From NCBI GenBank assembly GCA_903875225.1, contig CAIQVJ010000073.1, forward strand, positions 1-64,000: a stretch of 64,000 nt of DNA, in the 5' to 3' direction. The position numbers were made by a program, and so were the translations under genes. The DNA is from an uncultured Pseudomonadota bacterium (GTDB taxonomy: Bacteria > Myxococcota_A > UBA796 > SXON01). Positions 34,883-45,850 of the stretch are shown here, piece after piece (position 1 is the first letter of the stretch; each line of letters begins with the position of its first letter). Under the pieces are notes generated by a model. That model saw only the letters and a program-made list of their open reading frames with translations, ran no database searches and was not told where the DNA came from.

Positions 34883-35997
34883 TTGAACTCCGGATAGTAT
34901 TGGTGGCCGCGGGACCGGGCGGTCTTCACAGCCGGGGTCGAATGCCTGGGCGGCGCGGGCGGCCCGCTCGCGATGTCGGCCCCGTCGATGACGACGATGA
35001 CCCACATGGAGAAGATCTCCTTGAGCATGCCGGACACGCTCCCGATGGTCTCGCCCACGTGCTCGGTGGGGAAGAAGTCCTGGGCGGTGGACCCACTCTC
35101 GACGTACACCGTGCAGGAGCCGTACGTGAGCGGCCACTGGCCGTAGGTCAGGAAGTCCGCATAGTCCAGGCTGTCGGGCGTGAACGTGCTCGGGATCTGC
35201 CCATTGGTCACGGATACACGGGAGCCCTCGAGGAGCTCCATCTGGGCATCGTCGCAGCCGGTGAGCTCGTTGGCGGGCGGCACGTCGAACGTCGCACCGG
35301 TCACACCGAGCGTGGGGTAGGAGAGCTGCGTGGACGCAAGGTACTCCTGGTTGATGCCGTTCAGCTCGCTGAGCTGCGCCCCCAGGGTGAGGCTGTCATC
35401 CGGCCGGGAGAACGTGTAGACATAGATGTAGTTCCCGCTCCCGGGCGCGTCCGCGAGGTCAGAGGCCCAGAACCCCGCGGCATCGCGGGCGATCACGACC
35501 ACCTGGCGATCCGCCACGCGCAGCTCCGCGAACTCGCCCTCGAGCTGGTTGGTCTGAACGTCGTCCGTCGCCTGCATCTCCGCGATGGTGGGGTAGGCGA
35601 AGTAGATGGCCTCGCTCACACCGGCCGCGAAGCTCGGCACGCGACCGGAGCTGGTGTCCCGGTCCCCCTGATCCGTCGCCCAGACCCGCGTGGGCCCGAA
35701 CCCGTCCTTGAACTGGATGTTGCCAGACCAGGTGCCGTCGACGAGGGTGATCACCGGATCGTCCGTGAAGCTGCCGGGGCGCACCGACAGGTTCAGGTCC
35801 CCGTTGAACGCATAGGCGTCCCCGTTCACGTCGGACGTGGTGACCGTGAGGCCGTAGGTGAGCGGGCTGCCCGAGAACGCCAGCGGAGCGTCCTGGGTAC
35901 CCACGCTCCCGGAGGTGATCGCCACGTTCACGAAGCTTGGCTCCACGCGAACGCGAGCCGGGGTGGAGCAGCCGAGCAGGGAGATGAAGAGCATCAT
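34879..35997 (-). CDS. OB-fold-like lipoprotein
   Basis: The 372-residue lipoprotein has a minimal signal (MMLFISLLGC), an Ig-like stretch to about residue 150, and then a region resembling the OB-fold modules of DUF5689/YhcR-type proteins (VVVIARDAAGFWASDL, GNYIYVYTF). The C-terminus is basic. Its ATG shares one base with the stop of the 5'-nucleotidase gene, and its stop overlaps the barrel gene. Bacillus YhcR joins OB folds to a phosphoesterase/5'-nucleotidase in one chain, so this pair may be a split version acting on nucleic acids. No nuclease active site is visible. Confidence 0.55.
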   Translation of the reverse strand: MMLFISLLGCSTPARVRVEPSFVNVAITSGSVGTQDAPLAFSGSPLTYGLTVTTSDVNGDAYAFNGDLNLSVRPGSFTDDPVITLVDGTWSGNIQFKDGFGPTRVWATDQGDRDTSSGRVPSFAAGVSEAIYFAYPTIAEMQATDDVQTNQLEGEFAELRVADRQVVVIARDAAGFWASDLADAPGSGNYIYVYTFSRPDDSLTLGAQLSELNGINQEYLASTQLSYPTLGVTGATFDVPPANELTGCDDAQMELLEGSRVSVTNGQIPSTFTPDSLDYADFLTYGQWPLTYGSCTVYVESGSTAQDFFPTEHVGETIGSVSGMLKEIFSMWVIVVIDGADIASGPPAPPRHSTPAVKTARSRGHQYYPEFK

Positions 35998-37631
35998 CAG
36001 TACACCGCGTTGATGCGCCCATCTTCGACGGCTACGCCGTCGTCGGGCTGGGGAAGGGTGGAGCGCTGGATGATCTCGTTCTGCACGACATCGCGGATGG
36101 AGATCCCGGTGTCGACCTGCGTGGTGTTCCGCTGCAACATCTCAAACCCGGACCCGCCATGCGCGATGTAGTTGTTGGTCGCCATCTCGTACACGCCGTT
36201 CTGGTCGAGCGGCACGCCATTGATGAGGATGTCCACCGCCACCTGCGCGTTGCAGTCCATCGTGAACGCGATGCCGGCGACCTGGATCTGCGACTGGCAC
36301 CCCCGCTCGCTGGACCGTGCGGTGGCGTAGTCGAGGGTCTCCTGGATCTCCCGCCCCGACAGGAACATCGTGGTGATGGTGTTGTCGAACGGCATCGTGT
36401 TGAACAGGGTGTCGATCGTGATGTCGCCGATCGGGATGTCCGAGCGGATGCCGAGCGTGTTGGTGAGCGCAATCTCGGTCTCGACGCCGGGGAAGGCGCG
36501 CATCGCCTCAGCCGTGAAGTTGCCGAGCATGGAGTCGCCGCCGGTCGAGCCGTACCGGTCGAGCTGCTCATCGGCGTAGCCCAGGACCTGATCGATGTTC
36601 AGCTCGTCGTCGAGCACATCCTGGTACTTCTGCAGCAGCCCCGCGATCTGCGGATCCTCGGGGATGGTGTCGTCGATCGGGAAGAGCTGGTAGTCGGTGG
36701 ACAGGATCTCGCCGTCCTGCACCACGATGTCGAGCCGCCCCACGAACTTGGAGAACGCACCCGAGTCCACCAACGGGATCCGCTTGCCCGTGACCGAGTT
36801 GGTGATCACCAGCGGCGGGTCGAGCGCGACGTGGTTGTGACCGCCGAGGATGAGGTCGATCTCGGGGAAGGTCTCGGCCAGGATGCGGTCTTCGTCCACA
36901 CCCATGTGGCTCAAGACCACGATGATGTCCGCTCCCTGGTCCTTGAGGAGCGCGGCGTAGTGCGGGATCACGTCGCCGGAGTCGAGCATCTTGATGCCGA
37001 GCGAGTTGTTCTCCTCGTCGATCGAGTTGAGCGAGGAGAAGTTGGCCATGCCAATCACTCCCACGCGAAACCCATCGAGGTCGTACATCGCGGTTGGCTG
37101 GGACGCCTGCTGCAGCATGCTCGCCCAGGGCAGGTTCGAGTTCTCGAACTCGTAGTTCGCCGCCAACCTTGGAAAGGTGGCCCAATTGATGGATTGGTTC
37201 GCCAGGTTCTCCGCACCATCGTCGAATTCGTGGTTGGCGATGACCGCCCCATCGAGCCCCATGGCGGACAGGGCGCGAAACTCGGCCTCGCCGTCGAAGT
37301 AGTTGAACGTGACCGAGCCCTGGAAGCTGTCGCCCGAGTCCAGGTGCAGCACCCGGCCAGACTTGGCGCGCTCCTGCTTCAGGATCGTCGAGATGCGCGC
37401 GAGCCCGCCGTACGAACCGGCGTCGTCGGGCAGCCCCAGCCCGTTGTCCGTGAACGAGGGGTCGAAGTGGTACGGAAAGGTGCGGGCGTGGATGTCCGAC
37501 GTGTGCAGGAACGTGACGCGCACGGCCTTTCCGGTGAGGTCAGGGTCCCCGCCGTTCGTCGCCATGGGAACGCACGCCGGGAGCAGCGAAAGCTGCAGGA
37601 GGACGAGGAGAGAGCGAGGCAGACCGAGCAC
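35997..37631 (-). CDS. UshA-like 5'-nucleotidase lipoprotein
   Basis: The 544-residue lipoprotein has a calcineurin-like N-terminal domain: LHTSDIHAR, DSGDSFQGS, ANHEFDDG, LSHMGVDEDR and GGHNHVALDPP give the two-metal site. A 5'-nucleotidase C-terminal domain follows, with NTLGIRSDIP and NNYIAHGGSGFE. Such enzymes dephosphorylate nucleotides or UDP-sugars outside the cytoplasm. I start at GTG 37631 because CGGAG lies 5 nt upstream and the product then opens directly with a lipoprotein signal ending LLPAC; a TTG 17 codons earlier adds a basic extension. A second member of the family lies at 62298. Confidence 0.9.
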   Translation of the reverse strand: MLGLPRSLLVLLQLSLLPACVPMATNGGDPDLTGKAVRVTFLHTSDIHARTFPYHFDPSFTDNGLGLPDDAGSYGGLARISTILKQERAKSGRVLHLDSGDSFQGSVTFNYFDGEAEFRALSAMGLDGAVIANHEFDDGAENLANQSINWATFPRLAANYEFENSNLPWASMLQQASQPTAMYDLDGFRVGVIGMANFSSLNSIDEENNSLGIKMLDSGDVIPHYAALLKDQGADIIVVLSHMGVDEDRILAETFPEIDLILGGHNHVALDPPLVITNSVTGKRIPLVDSGAFSKFVGRLDIVVQDGEILSTDYQLFPIDDTIPEDPQIAGLLQKYQDVLDDELNIDQVLGYADEQLDRYGSTGGDSMLGNFTAEAMRAFPGVETEIALTNTLGIRSDIPIGDITIDTLFNTMPFDNTITTMFLSGREIQETLDYATARSSERGCQSQIQVAGIAFTMDCNAQVAVDILINGVPLDQNGVYEMATNNYIAHGGSGFEMLQRNTTQVDTGISIRDVVQNEIIQRSTLPQPDDGVAVEDGRINAVY

Positions 37632-37695
37632 GATGGCTCCGGGAAGGTGCCGGCGTCTATAGGGGGCAGGGCGGGAGGGCAAGGGGCCCGATCAC

Positions 37696-38715
37696 CTACC
37701 GCGTGATCGTGCCGGACATCCTCACGCTCTGGGCGACGTCGGCGTAGCTGACGACGCTGTCGGAGACATGTTCTGCGACGCGGCGGGCCTCCGCGGGCCC
37801 ATCCGGACCGCGCACGAGGAGGTGGTAGTCGACATCGGGGTCCTGGTCCGCGCAGCCGAAGCTGACGAGGACAGAGACCGGCCCATCGGAGGTGAGGTGC
37901 ACGCCCGCCCCGGAGCAGAGGTGGGAGTCGTACGTACAGTCGGCAAGGCGCGTGTCGAACCCAGGCACGATCCAGCAGCCGTGTGCATCGGCGACCATCA
38001 GCTCCGCGATCACGAACTCGTCGGGGTTGGCCAGCTCGGCCTCGAACTCCCAGTCGTCGCCGGCCGTCCCGTCCACCTGCCAGACGTCCGCCGCCAGCGC
38101 GCCCGTGCACTCGAACGTCGCCTCGTTCACGTAGCCCTCCACCGGTCCGGAGAGGTCGGACGGCTGTGCCAGGGTTGGGCACAGAGCCCCCCAGGGCTCG
38201 TCCAGGAACGAGGACTCCCCCGACTCGTCGAGTTGCCAATCCACACTCGTGTCGGAGAACGTCGTGCTGGCGTGGGCGGTGGGGGCGAGCAGGTCCTTGA
38301 CCCGGTAGGGCTCGTCGTAGAACGCGACCAGCGCGCCGGGTACGTCGAAGTAGACGGTCTTGTAGTAGCCGTCGTACCCGTCGTAGGAGGACTGCTCGAA
38401 GTCCACGTAGTAGGTGTACGCCTCAGAGTAGAGATCGTACGCCGCGAGCACGAGCGGCACCTCCGAGCGCCCGAAGAGGGAGTACGAGGTACGCGCCAGG
38501 CAATCCTCGCGGCTCTCGTCGGAGACGACCGCAGGCGTGAGTTGGAACGCCCACGCGCAGTCCGCACACTCGCCCTCGAACGGCGCGCCCGACAGCCGGA
38601 TCTCCACGTCACAGAGGGTATCCGCGTCCATGCGGGCGGTGTAGGTGAGCGTCGCGTCGAGGTGCGCCGCCCCGGGTGCTGCGCAGGAGAGCGCGAGGAG
38701 CGCAACGGTATGCAT
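37696..38715 (-). CDS. Uncharacterised exported lipoprotein
   Basis: The 339-residue protein has a short lipoprotein signal (HTVALLALSC). The rest is beta-rich, with several Cys pairs (TLC, GEC-ADC, DCLA, LCPTL, FEC, DC-LC, FGC) and Tyr/Asp-rich segments. Nothing matches a family I know. It is the first gene of the minus-strand run that continues with the nucleotidase 64 nt later. The C-terminal third (VSVLVSFGCADQDPDVDYHL) resembles pre-peptidase-like beta-sandwich domains only loosely. The function is unknown. Confidence 0.55.
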   Translation of the reverse strand: MHTVALLALSCAAPGAAHLDATLTYTARMDADTLCDVEIRLSGAPFEGECADCAWAFQLTPAVVSDESREDCLARTSYSLFGRSEVPLVLAAYDLYSEAYTYYVDFEQSSYDGYDGYYKTVYFDVPGALVAFYDEPYRVKDLLAPTAHASTTFSDTSVDWQLDESGESSFLDEPWGALCPTLAQPSDLSGPVEGYVNEATFECTGALAADVWQVDGTAGDDWEFEAELANPDEFVIAELMVADAHGCWIVPGFDTRLADCTYDSHLCSGAGVHLTSDGPVSVLVSFGCADQDPDVDYHLLVRGPDGPAEARRVAEHVSDSVVSYADVAQSVRMSGTITR

Positions 38716-38814
38716 CCGGGATTCCTAGCGGTTCGGATAACCCGTGTCCCGGGGACCCGACGCCCCATCCGGTCCGTGGCTGGCCCGTCCCGACGAGCTT
38801 CGAGCGGCCTTGAC

Positions 38815-38844
38815 TTGGCACAAACGGGTTTCCTCCAGTATGCT
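38815..38844 (+). promoter_or_regulatory. Putative sigma-70 promoter
   Basis: TTGGCA and TATGCT are separated by 18 nt, about 80 nt before the ASH/DUF4114 lipoprotein start. Five of six and four of six bases match the consensus hexamers. Confidence 0.4.
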
Positions 38845-38922
38845 GCCAGAGTGTTCAGATCGCCACACCCTTCCTTCCCCCGCACCTCCGCACCCCGGTG
38901 GCCGTCCGACCGGACGAGGTCC

Positions 38923-40113
38923 ATGCACCGCGGCGTTCGCGGCCTCCTCGTCAGCTGCCTGCTGTTCGCCCCGGCGTGCGTGGAGAACAACGTCAAGGTC
39001 GTCCAGGGCACCAACCTGGACGCCCCGCTGATCGCGGTGGAGCCGGGTACGCTGGACTATGGTGGCGTGGCGTTGGGTAGCGTGGCGACGCAGGCCCTCA
39101 CGATCCGAAATGAGGGCGACGCCGATCTCACGCTCTCCCATCTCTCGATAGTCGGCGGCGGAGCATCGTACTTCGCGCTCCTCGAGGGGCTGGACGACTC
39201 GGTGATCGCCCCGGGCGGCTCCGCGGCGGTGGACGTCGCGTTCACCGCCAACGGCGATCCCGGCCTCACCTCGGTCCGCATCGACAGCGACGATGCCGCG
39301 AACCCCGAGCTCGACGTGCCCATCGAGGCGGAGCTCCTGTTCGGGCAGCTCTCGGTGAACCCCAACCCGGTCGACTTCGGCGACTCCGCGCCCGGGGCCG
39401 TGGTGCATCGGTCGGCCACGATCACAAACGTCGGCGGGCTCGACGTCTCGGTGAGCGGGCTCATGGTGTCCGGCACCCGGTTCGACCTGCCCGAGCCTCC
39501 GGCCCTCCCGCTGACACTGCCGCCCGGGGCGGGCCTGCCCGTCGACCTCACCTACGCGCCCGTGGAGGAGGGCGTCGACACCGGCTATCTCTGGGTGACC
39601 TCCGACGATCCCGTGGGTGTGCGCTCCGTGCCGCTGGCCGGGAGCTCGGGCCTGTCGACCGACGAGACCCCCGACGACCCGGAGGAGTGCCTCTCCGACT
39701 CCACGGGCTACGACACCAACGCGGGAGCCCGGCTGATCGTGACCCAGGACGATGCGGTCATCACGGTGACCTACCTCGGCTCCGACGCGGGCTACAGCGA
39801 CGACCTCTGGCTCTACTCGCCCGAAGCGGTGCGGCTCGCGCAGGGCCACGTCAGCAGCGTCGGACAACAGGTCACCCTCGGCCCCTATGCACTCGGCACC
39901 GAGCTCATCTTCGGGATCGCCGTGAACGACACCGGGGACCATTGGAAGTCCGGGGAGGCCTCGCGCAACCACGACGGGGAGGTCCACGGGGCGATCACCT
40001 ACAACGGCGGGTGCTCGTGGGCGATCGGGTTCGAGGACCTGGCGGGCGGCGGAGACCGTGACTACAACGACATCATCATGCGGGTGGAGGGCGCGCTGAT
40101 CGAACAGCCCTGA
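38923..40113 (+). CDS. Lipoprotein with ASH-like domains and a C-terminal DUF4114 domain
   Basis: The 396-residue lipoprotein has a signal ending FAPAC. Two immunoglobulin-like ASH ('choice-of-anchor D') domains follow at about residues 30-130 and 135-235, each with the P-x-x-x-DFG/DYG strand (VEPGTLDYGGVALGS, NPNPVDFGDSAPGA). An acidic linker leads to a C-terminal DUF4114 domain, recognised by FEDLAGGGDRDYNDIIM. Such proteins are surface or extracellular adhesins or structural proteins, and the Asp-rich motif suggests calcium binding. The ATG at 38923 follows GAGG; a much longer frame upstream overlaps the divergent gene and is rejected. It is convergent with gyrA. Confidence 0.78.
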   Translation: MHRGVRGLLVSCLLFAPACVENNVKVVQGTNLDAPLIAVEPGTLDYGGVALGSVATQALTIRNEGDADLTLSHLSIVGGGASYFALLEGLDDSVIAPGGSAAVDVAFTANGDPGLTSVRIDSDDAANPELDVPIEAELLFGQLSVNPNPVDFGDSAPGAVVHRSATITNVGGLDVSVSGLMVSGTRFDLPEPPALPLTLPPGAGLPVDLTYAPVEEGVDTGYLWVTSDDPVGVRSVPLAGSSGLSTDETPDDPEECLSDSTGYDTNAGARLIVTQDDAVITVTYLGSDAGYSDDLWLYSPEAVRLAQGHVSSVGQQVTLGPYALGTELIFGIAVNDTGDHWKSGEASRNHDGEVHGAITYNGGCSWAIGFEDLAGGGDRDYNDIIMRVEGALIEQP

Positions 40114-40161
40114 CGGGCCATCCCCGGCGGAACGCCCTCGACGATCCGAGGGGCGCAGGCA

Positions 40162-40179
40162 CTCGGGCTGCCGCCCGAG
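40162..40179. terminator. Hairpin between convergent genes
   Basis: A perfect 7-bp stem (CTCGGGC/GCCCGAG) with a TGCC loop ends one base before the gyrA stop. It could serve either strand. No strong T-tract follows on either side, so efficiency is uncertain. Confidence 0.45.
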
Positions 40180-40180
40180 C

Positions 40181-42721
<2,541 letters not shown>

Positions 42722-42846
42722 AGGCAGTACCGCGGGGAAGCCGGGGATCTATCCCGTCCAGCCCTGCTGATCGACCCCCTCGGCGGGCCTTTTGTATCGC
42801 TGCCGACGCCGGGGCCAGGGCTGGGCCCTCGCGCTGGGGCGACATC

Positions 42847-42866
42847 AAAAAAATCGGCGCCCGATT
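42847..42866 (-). terminator. Terminator-like hairpin upstream of gyrA
   Basis: On the minus strand a 6-bp stem (AATCGG/CCGATT, 3-nt loop) runs into seven T residues, 126 nt before gyrA. No minus-strand gene ends here, so it may block antisense transcription or act in a gyrA leader. The stem is short. Confidence 0.35.
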
Positions 42867-42937
42867 CGGCCCGGCCGCCCAACGAGGGGTGCAGATCACG
42901 AATTCGCAGGCTATGTGGCCGAGTCAAGGTTCCGAAC

Positions 42938-43327
42938 ATGGATGATCTCGACAAAGCCACCATCATCAACAACGATGGCCTGCTCTCCAGCGCACGCGGG
43001 CTGATCTGGCTCTCAGGGTTCCTGTTCCTGATCCTGGGCTGCGCCGGCGGCTATCGCTTCGGGTCGAGCACGGGGTACGACCTCCCCTCGTTCGCCTGGA
43101 TCATCATCGGCTTCTGCTTCTTCCTCACCTGCGGCGTGTTCACGATCACGAACTTCGTCGTGGCGAACGGGCTCCTGAGCGGAAAGAAGTGGTCGTGGTA
43201 CGGCGGGCTCGCGCTCGCGGTGCTCTACCTGCCAAGCTGCTGCTTTCCGCTCGGCGCCTTCATCATCCTCGGCCTCGTACGGTCGAAGGTGCGCGAGGCC
43301 TACGGCATCAGCCCCAGCCCTGCGTGA
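42938..43327 (+). CDS. Small inner-membrane protein
   Basis: The 129-residue protein has three hydrophobic helices, at about residues 23-40, 50-70 and 90-115, separated by short polar loops. The N-terminus is acidic and has no signal peptide. No family is recognised. The ATG follows AAGG by 8 nt, and an upstream in-frame extension of 89 codons is implausible. Its stop overlaps the rsmG GTG start (GTGA), so the two are cotranslated. The partnership with rsmG may reflect only shared expression. It is divergent from gyrA. Confidence 0.65.
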   Translation: MDDLDKATIINNDGLLSSARGLIWLSGFLFLILGCAGGYRFGSSTGYDLPSFAWIIIGFCFFLTCGVFTITNFVVANGLLSGKKWSWYGGLALAVLYLPSCCFPLGAFIILGLVRSKVREAYGISPSPA

Positions 43328-43881
43328 GCGGGGAACCCGAAGCGCAGGATCGCGTTCGACCTGCTCTCGCCGCGCACCGCCGCGTGCTCGAGTCCTGGCG
43401 CAAGTCGATGGATCTGGTTGGCCCGGGCCCTCTGGACCCGCACTTCGATGACGCGAACGAGGCGGTGCGCACGTTGCCGGTGGAGGGGCGTTGGCTGGAC
43501 CTCGGCTCCGGCGCCGGGTTTCCCGGCGTGGCCCTCGCCGCATGGCACCCACATTCGCAGGTGACGCTCGTCGAACGCCGGCAGAAACGCGCGGCATTCC
43601 TGGAGGTGGTGCTCGGCGAAGCGAAGCTCGGGAACGCGAGCGTGCTCTGTGGCGACGCCGATGCGCTCGCGCCGGGCTGGGACGGCATCATCAGCCGCGC
43701 ATTCCGGTCACCGCAGGAGGTCGCCGCGCTCGCTCGCACGCTCTTGCGCACGGGCGGTCGGCTTGTGCTCATGGTCGCCCGGGACGAGGGGGGCACGCCC
43801 GAGGGCTTCGTCGAGGAGCGCGTGCACAGCTATTTGATCGACGGGAAGCCGCGCCGCGTGGTGATCCTGGTTCGAGCCTAG
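43324..43881 (+). CDS. rsmG: 16S rRNA G527 N7-methyltransferase RsmG (GidB)
   Basis: The 185-residue protein has the RsmG core. SAM motif I is LDLGSGAGFPGVALA, followed by TLVERRQKRAAFLEVV, which is diagnostic, and later ISRAFRSPQEV. RsmG methylates N7 of G527 in 16S rRNA, and its loss gives low-level streptomycin resistance in other bacteria. It is slightly shorter than E. coli RsmG (207). The GTG start overlaps the preceding small membrane protein stop. It is not linked here to mnmG, parA or parB, its usual neighbours. Confidence 0.85.
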   Translation: MSGEPEAQDRVRPALAAHRRVLESWRKSMDLVGPGPLDPHFDDANEAVRTLPVEGRWLDLGSGAGFPGVALAAWHPHSQVTLVERRQKRAAFLEVVLGEAKLGNASVLCGDADALAPGWDGIISRAFRSPQEVAALARTLLRTGGRLVLMVARDEGGTPEGFVEERVHSYLIDGKPRRVVILVRA

Positions 43882-43948
43882 CACCGGGGGGACCGCCGCC
43901 GCGAGAGGGCGAGCCCTGGCGAACTGCGACGAGGCGAGCCTCCGCGCG

Positions 43949-44776
43949 TCAGGGCACGTCCATCCGGGAGAGCCGGACCATCGCAACCGATGTCGCCGCC
44001 ACGGTGAGGATCGCCAGCGCCACGAAGCGCATGGGTTCGAACTCGGTGGTCCACGCGTCCCAGCAGTGCAGCGCATTCCAGAGGGTCCAGGGCCTCAGTT
44101 GCCCAGCCAGCGCGATCGACGCCATGTCCATGCCCCACAGCACCAGCCGGAGCGCGGCGTCGGCCATCAGCACGAGCACCATCGTGACCAGCACGCCGCC
44201 CACGGAGCGAACCACGAGCGAGAGCAGCATTGCGAGCGCGATCAGGCCCACGCTGGACCCCAGCGCCGCGAGGTAGCACAACGCGAGGTGGGTGAGCGTG
44301 GGGTAGTCCACCGGCACGGAGCCCTCCGCGGGCAGCCCGAAGGCGAGCAGGCCCGGGAAGAACGAGAAAGCCCCGATGATCAAGAGGCAGAGCGCCGCCA
44401 GCGACGACACGCCCACCATGCGCGCGGCGAGCGCCGACCACCGCGGGATCGGCCGGACAAGGTCCTCGCGCAGTGTCCTGGAACCGAGCTCACCGGCCAC
44501 GGAACTCGAAGCCGCGAGCACCAGGAAGAGCGGCACCACGAAGTAGTTGCTCACCCACAGGGCCCAGCCGCTGCACTCGAGCGCGTTCATCTTCACGATC
44601 TCGGAGAGCGAGTGGCCGTTGATCTGGGCGCTGTCGTTGTGTCCCATCTGCCACATCATGCCGACCGTTCCGATGCCCATCACCGCCGCGACCAGAAGCG
44701 CGCCGATGCCGCTCCCGCGCGAGTAGACCTTGCGCAGCTCGGCCCAGATCATCCACGGAAATTGCCTGGGGATCAT
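43949..44776 (-). CDS. ABC-2 type transporter permease
   Basis: The 275-residue protein has six hydrophobic segments in the ABC-2 permease arrangement, with a short cytoplasmic N-terminus carrying the coupling-helix-like WAELRKVYSRGSG. The ABC-2 core SSVAGELGSRTLREDLVRPIPR is clear between helices 2 and 3. It pairs with the ATPase whose stop overlaps its ATG (ATGA). The substrate is unknown; similar pairs export lipids, peptides or antibiotics. It is convergent with rsmG. Confidence 0.85.
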   Translation of the reverse strand: MIPRQFPWMIWAELRKVYSRGSGIGALLVAAVMGIGTVGMMWQMGHNDSAQINGHSLSEIVKMNALECSGWALWVSNYFVVPLFLVLAASSSVAGELGSRTLREDLVRPIPRWSALAARMVGVSSLAALCLLIIGAFSFFPGLLAFGLPAEGSVPVDYPTLTHLALCYLAALGSSVGLIALAMLLSLVVRSVGGVLVTMVLVLMADAALRLVLWGMDMASIALAGQLRPWTLWNALHCWDAWTTEFEPMRFVALAILTVAATSVAMVRLSRMDVP

Positions 44777-45726
44777 GCCTTCCTCCGGAGTTCGTCTTCG
44801 GTCGAGGTCACTTCGAGGAACAGGTCTTCGAGCGATCGGGTACGCGGCAGGAGGGTGGTCACCCCCACCCCGGCGTCCACCATCCGCTTGTTGAACGCGG
44901 CCACGTCCATCCCGGAGATCCCGACGAGCAAACGACCGTCTTCCCCATCGCCGACCAGCGTCGCCCGTCCGTCGGAGGCGGCGATCACTGCAAGCGCCGC
45001 CGTGCGGTCCGTCACCCCCAGCTCCACCTCGGTCACGTCCCCCCTCCCCGCCAGCAGGTCAGTGACGCGCCCCTCGGCCTTGAGCACCCCGCGGTCGATG
45101 ATGCCCACGCGATTACACATCGCCTCCACCTCAGCGAGCAGGTGCGAACTCACGAACACGGTGAGCCGGTCCCGACGGACGAGCTCCTTCAGCAGGTCCC
45201 GGATCTCCCGCATCCCGCGCGGGTCCAGCCCGTTGGTGGGCTCGTCGAGGATGAGCACCTTCGGGCTGCCCACCAGCGCACGGGCGATGCCGAGCCGCTG
45301 CTTCATGCCCAGGGAGTAGCCGCGCACCGGATCGTCCGCGCGCTCCGCGAGGCCCACACGCAGGAGCGCTTCGTCCACACCCGCGGTGTTCCCGGCGTAG
45401 GCGCACGCGAGCCGGAGGTTCAGGCGCCCGGAGAGCCACTCGTGGAACCGCGGGGTCTCCACCATCGATCCAACCCCCGTGCGCTGCCGGACAGGATCAC
45501 GCTCCCCGAGGATCTCCACCTCGCCTGCGTCCTTCTGGATGAGCCCGAGCATGCAGCGGATGGCGGTGGTCTTGCCGGCCCCGTTCGGGCCCAGGAAGCC
45601 GTACAGGTCGCCGACCTTCACGTCGAGCTCGAGCCCGCGCACGACAGGCTTTCCGGCGTAGCGACGCTCGAGCCCTCGCACGCGCAGCGCGCTGGGACTT
45701 TCGAGATTGCCGAGGGGTGATTCCAT
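44773..45726 (-). CDS. ABC transporter ATP-binding protein
   Basis: The 317-residue ATPase has Walker A GPNGAGKTT, a signature-like YSLGMKQRLGIARAL, Walker B VLILDEPTNGLDP and the switch His in VSSHLLAE. A C-terminal extension of about 90 residues is typical of DrrA/CcmA-type exporters. It energises the adjacent ABC-2 permease. The ATG at 45726 follows GGAGG at about 4 nt; the longer open frame is rejected because it crosses the divergent promoter. It is divergent from the OB-fold lipoprotein gene. Confidence 0.93.
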   Translation of the reverse strand: MESPLGNLESPSALRVRGLERRYAGKPVVRGLELDVKVGDLYGFLGPNGAGKTTAIRCMLGLIQKDAGEVEILGERDPVRQRTGVGSMVETPRFHEWLSGRLNLRLACAYAGNTAGVDEALLRVGLAERADDPVRGYSLGMKQRLGIARALVGSPKVLILDEPTNGLDPRGMREIRDLLKELVRRDRLTVFVSSHLLAEVEAMCNRVGIIDRGVLKAEGRVTDLLAGRGDVTEVELGVTDRTAALAVIAASDGRATLVGDGEDGRLLVGISGMDVAAFNKRMVDAGVGVTTLLPRTRSLEDLFLEVTSTEDELRRKA

Positions 45727-45800
45727 CCGACCTCCGGGAACGCGGCGATTAGCCCGCCCCTCCCCTCCAAACAACACCCCACCATCGGTCGGACTCCCTG

Positions 45801-45829
45801 TGGACAACAGCCGATCCCCCGTGTATACG
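45801..45829 (+). promoter_or_regulatory. Putative sigma-70 promoter
   Basis: TGGACA and TATACG are spaced by 17 nt, giving a start about 15 nt before the lipoprotein ATG. Five of six and four of six bases match the consensus hexamers. Confidence 0.5.
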
Positions 45830-45850
45830 CCGCCCGTTCCACGAGTTGCC

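Noticed and set aside
38815-38832. TGGCAC resembling a -24 element before the ASH lipoprotein gene
   Set aside because: There is no GC at the required distance. A sigma-70 reading fits better.
37768-38922. In-frame extension of the ASH/DUF4114 gene over 385 codons
   Set aside because: It runs antisense through the divergent lipoprotein gene. The signal peptide begins at 38923 after GAGG.
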